Source: Chloroflexota bacterium (lineage in GTDB: Bacteria; Chloroflexota; Anaerolineae; Caldilineales; Caldilineaceae). Taken from it: a DNA stretch of 13,526 nucleotides. The position numbers and the translations under genes were made by a program. The notes under the pieces were generated by a model, which was given only the letters and a program-made list of their open reading frames with translations, made no database searches and was not told the origin of the DNA. How positions within the stretch are numbered: the first letter of the stretch is position 1; each line of letters begins with the position of its first letter. The DNA lies in NCBI GenBank assembly GCA_003577365.1, contig QEUY01000021.1, positions 1 through 13,526 on the forward strand, written 5' to 3'. Shown here one piece after another: positions 8,397-13,526 of the stretch.

Positions 8397-10357
8397 CGCA
8401 GCACGCGCGCATCGCCCTCGCGGCGCGTGACGCGCCGCGCATCCAATTCCTCCAAGAAGGCCTGGGCAAATTTGCGGCTGGTCCCGAACAGATCGCGTGT
8501 CTCGGCCAGCGTGATCGCGCCGTGGCTTTGGATATAGGCGCGCACCTGCTCTACCATGGCGCTGAACTCCTCCGGCCGGTAAAGCAGCCCTGACCCGACA
8601 CGCACCAGCCGCCCCTGTTCGATCAACAGCTCCAACAGCGGCAGGTCGCCGCCGAGCAGTTCCGCCACCTCTTCGGCGCTGGGCGGAGAGTAGCCCGCGG
8701 CGGCTAAACGAGCCAGCGTGCGATCCACGCGGCCCTGCTGCGCCGCGCTCACCTGCGGCGCAAACCCAACGCGCCAGACCAGGCTGTCGTCCAGTTCAAG
8801 GTCCCCGGCGCGTGCGGCCGCGTCCAGCCAACGGTTGAACAGGCGCAGCCCGGCGCTGCCGCTCAGCGCGGCATCCTGCAGTTTGCTGCGCAGTTCGCTG
8901 CGCGCCATGCCCCGGCGCAGCGGATAGAGCCGGTGATAGGCGTCTACTGCCTCCACCAGCCGCGCTCGCACCTGCTGCCACCCCTCCAGCGTCGCCAAGA
9001 GCGGCTCGGCCCCTGTCTCCAGCGTGAAAATGCCGTTCGCCGCGGTCAACTCGGCCAGCGCCTCGCCCGCAGCCGCCAGGTCCAGACCGCTCAGCCCCAA
9101 CAGCTCCTTGGCTGAAACAAAGGGATGGCGCGCCAAGGTCTGCAGCAGAATTTCGTCCGGCGCGCCCTGGGCCAATGTACGCAGCCGTTCGATCACACCG
9201 GGGTCAAAGCGCCGCCAACGCCGCCGCGGATGGGGGTTGAGCACCGTGCCGCCGCCCAACGTGGTGCTGGGCGAGGGCACGCGCAGGATATAGCGATCCC
9301 CCGCTGCCACGACCACCGGCGATTCCAGCCGCAACTGCAGCCACCCCGTCATCCCCGGCTCGATCTGCTCGGCCCCCAGGATGCGCACGCGCGCCGGTGT
9401 CTCGCTCGCCCCAGTGAAAAAGTCCACCGCCATGTTGTGCGCCAGCGGCTTGGGCGCGTCGGGCAGGAGCCGGAAAGCCGCATCCAGCAAGACCGTGGGC
9501 TGCAACGTATTGGGCAGCGCCACCACGTCGCCGCGGCGCAGATCGTCCGTCCCGACGCCGGTCAGGTTGAGCGCCACCCGGCTGCCCGGTTCGGCGCGGG
9601 TGAGCGTCTGTTTGTGGCTCTGCATCCCGCGGATGCGCGCCGTCACCCCGCGCGGCAGGATCGTCACCGTATCGCCCAACGCCAAGGCGCCGTCGCTCAA
9701 CGTCCCTGTGACCACCGTGCCAAAGCCGCTCAACGTAAAGATGCGATCTACCGGTAGCCGGGGCCGGGCGCGATTGCGGCGCGGCGCCAGCCGCGCCAAC
9801 TGGGCGGCCAACGCCCCGCGCAGATCGTCCAACCCCGCGCCCGTGAGCGCGCTCACCCGCACAATCGGACTCTGGGCAAAATGGGTGGTCTGCAACAACT
9901 CGGCGATATCCAACTCCACCAGGTCGAGCCATTCGGCGTCGTCGACGAGATCGACCTTGGCAAGCGCCACCACCAGCGAGGGCACGCCCAACACGTCGAG
10001 GATCGCCAAGTGCTCGCGCGTCTGGGGCATCACCCCCTCATCCGCCGCAATCACCAGCACCGCGGCGTCGATCCCACCCACCCCGGCCAGCATATTCTTG
10101 ATAAAATCAATATGACCGGGCACGTCGACGATGCCAATGCTCTCGACGTGCCCGGTCGACAGCGGGAGATCCATCCAGGCGAAGCCCAGGTCCAGGGTCA
10201 TCCCGCGCAGTTTTTCTTCTTTCAGACGGTCTGGTTCGATCCCGGTCAGCGCATGGACCAGCGTCGATTTGCCGTGGTCCACATGGCCGGCAGTGCCGAT
10301 CACACGGTGCGTGCGTTGCGCCATCACCTTCGGTGGGCGTTGCGCCATCACGCGCAT
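8393..10357 (-). CDS. selB: Selenocysteine-specific elongation factor SelB
   Basis: 654 aa, normal for full-length SelB. G-domain motifs: P-loop GHVDHGKS (24-31), RGMTLDLGFAW (51-61) at switch I, DVPGH (78-82), ADEGVMPQTREHL (105-117), and AKVD (133-136) in place of NKxD; SelB proteins often vary at the first position. EF-Tu-like beta domains follow (for example FTLSGFGTVVTGTLSDGA), then the winged-helix repeats that bind the SECIS hairpin, ending in TSRKFAQAFLEELD near 625-638. The protein delivers Sec-tRNA to UGA codons on the ribosome. No selA, selD, selC or Sec-containing gene is visible here. The start is ambiguous: ATG 10357, 10348 and 10324 are in frame, created partly by a short duplication; ATG 10324 gives the length closest to other SelBs (MAQRTHRVIGTAGH). 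No start has a clear ribosome site. It lies 36 nt after the coiled-coil gene and is probably cotranscribed. Confidence 0.93.
   Translation of the reverse strand: MRVMAQRPPKVMAQRTHRVIGTAGHVDHGKSTLVHALTGIEPDRLKEEKLRGMTLDLGFAWMDLPLSTGHVESIGIVDVPGHIDFIKNMLAGVGGIDAAVLVIAADEGVMPQTREHLAILDVLGVPSLVVALAKVDLVDDAEWLDLVELDIAELLQTTHFAQSPIVRVSALTGAGLDDLRGALAAQLARLAPRRNRARPRLPVDRIFTLSGFGTVVTGTLSDGALALGDTVTILPRGVTARIRGMQSHKQTLTRAEPGSRVALNLTGVGTDDLRRGDVVALPNTLQPTVLLDAAFRLLPDAPKPLAHNMAVDFFTGASETPARVRILGAEQIEPGMTGWLQLRLESPVVVAAGDRYILRVPSPSTTLGGGTVLNPHPRRRWRRFDPGVIERLRTLAQGAPDEILLQTLARHPFVSAKELLGLSGLDLAAAGEALAELTAANGIFTLETGAEPLLATLEGWQQVRARLVEAVDAYHRLYPLRRGMARSELRSKLQDAALSGSAGLRLFNRWLDAAARAGDLELDDSLVWRVGFAPQVSAAQQGRVDRTLARLAAAGYSPPSAEEVAELLGGDLPLLELLIEQGRLVRVGSGLLYRPEEFSAMVEQVRAYIQSHGAITLAETRDLFGTSRKFAQAFLEELDARRVTRREGDARVLR
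10114..10157. repeat. 15-bp perfect inverted repeat inside selB
   Basis: GACCGGGCACGTCGA (10114-10128) and TCGACGTGCCCGGTC (10143-10157) are exact reverse complements around a 14-nt loop. In the selB mRNA they form a perfect 15-bp stem about 200 nt after the start. The arms encode residues 67-72 (STGHVE) and 77-82 (VDVPGH). The second is the invariant G3 motif; the first lies in a variable loop and could be an inverted copy of it. The stem is certain; a function is not. Confidence 0.9.
10313..10351 (-). repeat. 24-nt-period duplication at the selB start
   Basis: The 15-mer GTGATGGCGCAACGC (read on the minus strand) occurs at 10351-10337 and again at 10327-10313, giving VMAQR-PPK-VMAQR at protein level. 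Each copy carries an in-frame GTG and ATG, so duplication has multiplied the possible start codons of selB. It shows no effect on the conserved G domain, which begins just after it. Confidence 0.85.
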
Positions 10358-10393
10358 GGCCAGTCGAACAGAACGGACTGGAAAACGGACATA

Positions 10394-11722
10394 TTAGCCG
10401 CGCCCATTGCCGTTCTTCTGGTCGGTGGCTTCCCCGGTCACGATGCCGGTCGTGCGGCGTGCGCCACCGCCCCCCACCTGGCTGGCATAGAGTTCGGCGT
10501 TGCGCCGCTGGCGCTGCCACTCTTCTTCAATTGTGCGCAGCCGCTCATCTCGCCCCTTCGCCGCCGCCTGCATCCCCTCCAACCAGGCTGTGGCCGTGGC
10601 CGAGAAATAGCTGCCGTAGGTCTCTTGCAGCTTCCACAGATGCTGGATCAGCGCCTCATGCACCTTCAGATCGTGATGAATGGGCGGGAAACGCTCCACG
10701 ACCTCGCGGTTATACTTGTCCTGCTCCGACCAGAGATGCTCCTGGCGCAGTTCGCTCTTGCGCCGCTTTTTCTCAAAGTCTTCGCGGAATTCATCCATAT
10801 CGCGGCGGATGCGCTCCTCCGCCAGGCGCTGTAGTTCCTGCACCTGGCTCTGCTCACGCAGGATCAAATCCTTGAACTCCTGCATCTCATGCACGGCGCG
10901 GCGCGACACCTCGATCTGCTGGTGGAAGTTCTGCACACGCTCAAAGGCCTGGTTGACAACCGCCTTCTGTTCCTCAACCGTCTCTTTCCAACGGTTGATG
11001 ATCTGCTCGCGGTCCACAATGGTCGTGCGTACTTTTTCCATAAAGGCGACCTGCTGCTCGCGCAGCGACTCCACCGTGGGCGGCAGCTTCTCGACCTCGC
11101 CCGATGTCTTGCGGATACTCTCCTCCAGCACCGGCATACGCCCCGAAACCGCCTCAATGCGCTTGAACAGCTCCACCGTCTCCTGCTGCAACTGGGCGAT
11201 GCGCTTGGTGTCGCTGGTGCGCTGTTCGGCCAGGAAGGGGATCTGCCGTGTGCGCTCCTCGATCTCCTTCGCCAGCGCGCCGATCTGGTTGCGCACCCCC
11301 ATGATCAACTCGGAAAGACGGTTATCCTCCACGGCGCGGATATCGATCGCTTCCTCCAGACGCGTCACCCGCGGCAGCTCCTTGCGGATTTCGCTGATCT
11401 CGCGGCTGAGCATCTCGCGGTCGGCCAAACGGCCGCGCTCGGCCTCGCGCTGGCCCTGGATACGGCTCTCCTCGCTGCGCTCGACCAGCGCGGTCAACTC
11501 CAACTTGGTATTCTGAATGGCATGCTCGATCTGCCCGAACTTGGTCAAATGGGCCTGTGTGCCTGCCAACCGGCCCTCAAGTTCCTGGATGCGCCGGGCC
11601 TGCTCGATAATATCCGCCGACTGGGCCTCGATCCGCTGCTGGAGCCGGGCGATCTCGGCCCGGTCGCGGCGATGCTCCTCGTCCAACCAATTCACCATCT
11701 GGGCAAGTTGTGCAATATCCAT
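10394..11722 (-). CDS. Cytoplasmic coiled-coil protein of unknown function
   Basis: 442 aa from ATG 11722. I do not recognise a family. Nearly the whole chain is charged, helical and heptad-like: residues about 1-75 are rich in Gln/Glu/Arg with Leu spacing (RIQELEGRLAG), a central stretch to about 250 continues the pattern, and a very charged part near 300-320 (EDFEKKRRKSE) follows. A less coil-like region around 340-400 contains IHHDLKVHEALIQHLWKLQE and YGSYFSATATAWLEGM. The last about 30 residues are Gly/Thr-rich and likely disordered (QVGGGGARR). No signal peptide, membrane helix, Walker motif or cysteine-rich site is seen. The frame reaches ATG 11746, but ATG 11722 has AAGGTGA 4 nt upstream and is preferred. 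selB follows 36 nt downstream. It could be a structural or scaffold protein; SMC/KfrA-like coils are alternatives, but the ATPase head is absent. Confidence 0.75.
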   Translation of the reverse strand: MDIAQLAQMVNWLDEEHRRDRAEIARLQQRIEAQSADIIEQARRIQELEGRLAGTQAHLTKFGQIEHAIQNTKLELTALVERSEESRIQGQREAERGRLADREMLSREISEIRKELPRVTRLEEAIDIRAVEDNRLSELIMGVRNQIGALAKEIEERTRQIPFLAEQRTSDTKRIAQLQQETVELFKRIEAVSGRMPVLEESIRKTSGEVEKLPPTVESLREQQVAFMEKVRTTIVDREQIINRWKETVEEQKAVVNQAFERVQNFHQQIEVSRRAVHEMQEFKDLILREQSQVQELQRLAEERIRRDMDEFREDFEKKRRKSELRQEHLWSEQDKYNREVVERFPPIHHDLKVHEALIQHLWKLQETYGSYFSATATAWLEGMQAAAKGRDERLRTIEEEWQRQRRNAELYASQVGGGGARRTTGIVTGEATDQKNGNGRG

Positions 11723-11726
11723 CGGG

Positions 11727-11733
11727 TCACCTT
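11727..11733 (-). promoter_or_regulatory. Ribosome binding site deciding the coiled-coil gene start
   Basis: AAGGTGA at 11733-11727 (minus strand) is 4 nt before ATG 11722. The alternative ATG 11746 lies 8 codons upstream and has no such site. Confidence 0.7.
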
Positions 11734-11767
11734 CAGTTCGATACATTCACGCGGCGCTGGTGCAAGG

Positions 11768-11796
11768 ATTATACCATCTCCGCCATCGCCCATCAA
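11768..11796 (-). promoter_or_regulatory. Sigma-70-type promoter for the coiled-coil/selB unit
   Basis: Minus strand TTGATG (11796-11791), a 17-nt spacer and a perfect TATAAT (11773-11768). Predicted start of transcription near 11761, giving a leader of about 39 nt before ATG 11722 that includes the AAGGTGA ribosome site. This is the best promoter match in the window. Confidence 0.75.
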
Positions 11797-11869
11797 ACCA
11801 ATTGGCCGCTTGGCTGCCTTGCCCAAACGCGAGAGCTACAGGGCAGGCGGCGCCAAAACCGCGGAAAGT

Positions 11870-11899
11870 TTGACCGAACCGGCGCCGCGCTGCTACAAT
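11870..11899 (+). promoter_or_regulatory. Sigma-70-type promoter for the GT4 gene
   Basis: TTGACC (11870-11875), an 18-nt spacer and TACAAT (11894-11899) preceded by TGC, an extended -10. Transcription should start near 11906, leaving a leader of about 130 nt before ATG 12039. Pattern-based call. Confidence 0.65.
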
Positions 11900-12038
11900 C
11901 GAAAGGCCAGGCAACGGGCAGCCGCGCCGGTTCAGCGCATCTATCATCGGGAACCGCACGCTGGGGATTCACTCGAATCGCTGACCCGCCGCACGGTCGT
12001 CTAGGCACCAGCAAGTATGCAGGATTGACAAGTGTAGT

Positions 12039-13205
12039 ATGCAGATCGGCGTTGACGCGCGGCTTATTCACCACCAGCCTGCCGGCATCAGTAGATATAC
12101 CAGTCACTTACTGAGGGCAGTTGCCAAGCTCGATACAACCGACGAATTTATCGTCTTTCAGCATCGCCGCCATCAGACACCTGTAGTCGAACAGGCCAAC
12201 TTTCGCCGCGCCACGCTCTTTGCGCCGGTCCACACCCGGCTCGAACAATGGCTGCTGCCCTTCGAGCTGGCGCGCTTCCCCCTCGACGTCTTGCACAGCC
12301 CAGATTTCATCCCACCGCTGCACAGCGCCCTGCCCACGGTCATCACCGTCCACGACCTGGCCTTTCTACATTGGCCCCACTTTCTCACCAAGGACAGCGC
12401 CGCCTACTATGGGCAGATCGACCGCGCCGTCAAACGTGCCGCCCATATCATCGTGCCCAGCGAGAGCACACGGCTGGATCTGATCGCGCAGTTGGGCGTG
12501 GATCAGAGCAAAGTCACCGTCATCTACGAAGCGGCAGACGACCACTTTGTGCCGCTGCCGCTCGCCGAGACCCGCCGCTATGTCACGCAGAAGTACGGGC
12601 TACCCGAAACCTACTTCCTCTTTGTCGGCACGATCGAACCGCGCAAAAATGTCGACGGGCTGCTGCGCGCCTTTCATCACCTGCGCACCAAATATGGCGC
12701 GACCGACGCCGGCCTCGTCATCGCCGGCAGCCGCGGCTGGCTCTATGACGAAGTGCTGGCCCTGATCCGCGAGCTGCACCTGGAGAGCAGCACCTTCTTG
12801 CTGGGCCGCGTGCCCGACCATGACCTGCACCGGCTCTATGTCGCCGCGCGCTGTCACGTCCACGCCGCCCACTACGAAGGTTTTGGGCTGCCGCCGCTGG
12901 AGGCCATGGCCTGTGGCACGCCGACCGTCGTCTCCAATGTCAGTAGCCTGCCCGAAGTGGTCGGCGATGCGGCGTTGCTGGTCAGCCCCTCTAACTGGGA
13001 GGAGATCGCCGTCGCCATGCACCGCCTGCTGACCGACGATGTGCTGCATGCCGAACTGCGCCTCAAAGGTCTTCAGCGCGCCCGCGGCTTTAGCTGGGAG
13101 CTGGCCGCGCGGCGCACGCTGGAAGTCTACCGGCTGGTCGGCGAACCCGCCATCGCCGTCCCCCCCACGCCCACGGCTTCCTCGCGCACACCCGAGCGGC
13201 TCTAG
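12039..13205 (+). CDS. GT4 family glycosyltransferase (mannosyltransferase-like, GT-B fold)
   Basis: 388 aa from ATG 12039. The N-terminal half has PAGISRYTSHLL (14-25), the glycine-containing loop of retaining GT-B enzymes, HSPDFIPP (86-93) and TVITVHDLAFLHWP (100-113), a pattern common in GT4 mannosyl- and rhamnosyltransferases. The C-terminal nucleotide-sugar domain has FVGTIEPRKNVDGLLRAF (195-212), the EX7E pair E280 and E288 within HYEGFGLPPLEAMACGTP, and SSLPEVVGDAALLV. It is a soluble or peripheral cytoplasmic enzyme that uses a nucleotide sugar, often GDP-mannose, to extend a surface glycan. The last 20 residues are Pro/Thr/Ser-rich and probably disordered. The ribosome site is weak (AAGTG). 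It is transcribed away from coiled-coil/selB and followed after 57 nt by another glycosyltransferase start, so a second glycan cluster probably extends past the right edge. Confidence 0.92.
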   Translation: MQIGVDARLIHHQPAGISRYTSHLLRAVAKLDTTDEFIVFQHRRHQTPVVEQANFRRATLFAPVHTRLEQWLLPFELARFPLDVLHSPDFIPPLHSALPTVITVHDLAFLHWPHFLTKDSAAYYGQIDRAVKRAAHIIVPSESTRLDLIAQLGVDQSKVTVIYEAADDHFVPLPLAETRRYVTQKYGLPETYFLFVGTIEPRKNVDGLLRAFHHLRTKYGATDAGLVIAGSRGWLYDEVLALIRELHLESSTFLLGRVPDHDLHRLYVAARCHVHAAHYEGFGLPPLEAMACGTPTVVSNVSSLPEVVGDAALLVSPSNWEEIAVAMHRLLTDDVLHAELRLKGLQRARGFSWELAARRTLEVYRLVGEPAIAVPPTPTASSRTPERL

Positions 13206-13218
13206 CGCCGCGCGCCCG

Positions 13219-13256
13219 CCACGCGCCATCTACCACGCGCCATCTACCACGCGCCA
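13219..13256 (+). repeat. 14-bp tandem repeat between two glycosyltransferase genes
   Basis: CCACGCGCCATCTA occurs twice exactly (13219-13232 and 13233-13246), followed by the first 10 bases of a third copy (13247-13256). It fills most of the 57-nt gap before ATG 13263, leaving no recognisable ribosome site for that gene. It contains no spacer structure and is not a CRISPR. Confidence 0.9.
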
Positions 13257-13262
13257 CGCCGC

Positions 13263-13526
13263 ATGGACATCCTCCTGCTCACACCGCAACTGCCCTACCC
13301 TCCGCGCCAAGGCACGACCATCCGCAACTTCGGCATCATCCAACACCTGGCACAGCGCCACCGCGTCGACCTGGTCACGTTCCTGGCTCCTGGCGAACGC
13401 CTGAGCGCCGGCAGCCCGCTGCACGCACTCTGCCGCCGTGTGGTGACGCTGCCCCAGCCGCTCCGCCCCCTGGCTCATCGTCTGCGCGATACGCTGCTCT
13501 CGCCCCTGCCCGATATGGCGCTGCGC
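13263..13526 (+). CDS. Glycosyltransferase, N-terminal part (cut by right edge)
   Basis: 88 codons visible from ATG 13263. The opening MDILLLTPQLPYPPRQG, then IRNFGIIQHLAQRHRVDLVTF (in residues 20-42), is the usual N-terminal strand-loop-helix-strand of GT4 enzymes of the exopolysaccharide/PEP-CTERM-associated type, which start with LxxxLPYPP. The catalytic half lies outside the window, so substrate and completeness are unknown. No Shine-Dalgarno is visible because the tandem repeat occupies the upstream region; readthrough from the preceding GT4 gene is likely. Confidence 0.75.
   Translation, partial: MDILLLTPQLPYPPRQGTTIRNFGIIQHLAQRHRVDLVTFLAPGERLSAGSPLHALCRRVVTLPQPLRPLAHRLRDTLLSPLPDMALR

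Larger units (their letters stand above)
11723..12038. other. 316-nt divergent intergenic control region
   Basis: This spacer separates the coiled-coil/selB unit (minus) from the glycosyltransferase unit (plus). It holds one promoter per strand (listed separately), the palindrome CCAATTGG (11798-11805) just upstream of the minus-strand -35 box, and an imperfect dyad, GCCTTGCCC (11816-11824) with GGGCAGGC (11841-11848), between the two promoters. The plus-strand leader from about 11906 to 12038 contains a weak GATTC-ACTC-GAATC hairpin (11966-11979). No tRNA, riboswitch fold or conserved small gene could be recognised; open frames here have no coding character. Confidence 0.6.

Noticed and set aside
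9204..9932. 242-aa minus-strand open frame inside selB
   Set aside because: Gly/Arg/Ala-rich out-of-frame shadow of selB.
10680..11516. 278-aa Ser/Arg-rich plus-strand open frame
   Set aside because: It is antisense to the coiled-coil gene, and the composition reflects reverse-complement Glu/Gln/Arg codons.
11966..11979. GATTC-ACTC-GAATC hairpin as an operator or terminator
   Set aside because: The arms are only 5 bp with no T run, which is too weak to claim a function.
12025..12030. TTGACA as a -35 box for the GT4 gene
   Set aside because: A matching -10 would fall inside the coding region; the promoter at 11870-11899 fits better.
11710..12114. 134-aa plus-strand open frame in the divergent spacer
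   Set aside because: It overlaps both promoters and the GT4 start and has no recognisable motif or ribosome site.
13219..13256. CRISPR array
   Set aside because: The 14-bp units are directly adjacent with no spacers, and no cas gene is present.

Overview
This is a GC-rich, gene-dense bacterial window (estimated by eye in the mid-60s % GC) with two opposing gene blocks. The gene set suggests a Chloroflexota (Anaerolineae/Caldilineae-type) genome: several large polytopic glycosyltransferases with an extracellular beta-rich tail, a YfhO protein, a full-length SelB, a DUF2905 protein and near-consensus sigma-70 promoters. That assignment is inference from gene style; no marker gene is present.

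Layout. Positions 7210 to 1 (minus strand) hold a tight five-gene block, read in this order: a GT-C membrane glycosyltransferase (7210-5210), a PLP-dependent DegT sugar aminotransferase (5193-3994), a GT2 polyprenyl-phosphate sugar synthase (4004-3201), a second large GT-C-like protein (3183-763) and a YfhO-family protein that runs off the left edge (758-1). Junctions are 16 nt, an 11-nt overlap, 17 nt and 4 nt, so this looks like one operon. A sigma-70 promoter (TTGCCG, 17 nt, TACAAT) sits so close to the first ATG that the mRNA is probably leaderless or nearly so. The likely chemistry is that the aminotransferase makes an amino-deoxy sugar nucleotide, the GT2 moves a sugar to a polyprenyl phosphate, and the GT-C/YfhO proteins transfer it outside the membrane. 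This is the logic of ArnB-ArnC-ArnT and of CsbB-YfhO.

Positions 7407-8396 (plus) carry a tandem thioredoxin with a degenerate first domain, followed by a small DUF2905 membrane protein. Positions 11722-8393 (minus) carry an unrecognised coiled-coil protein followed by selB; the last gene meets DUF2905 tail to tail with a 4-nt stop-codon overlap. A 316-nt divergent intergenic region (11723-12038) has one good sigma-70 promoter per strand. From 12039 to the right edge (plus) lie a complete GT4 glycosyltransferase and the start of a second one, separated by a short 14-bp tandem repeat.

The most unusual signal is a 29-bp inverted repeat (28/29 identical) inside the 5' end of the first GT-C gene, at 7024-7052 and 7171-7199. 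The 118-bp spacer is open in the matching frame in both orientations. If it inverted, the reading frame would be kept but the first membrane helix and the catalytic Asp-Glu motif would be replaced. Left as it is, it gives the mRNA a long stem just after the start codon. A second, smaller example (15-bp perfect arms) lies in selB.
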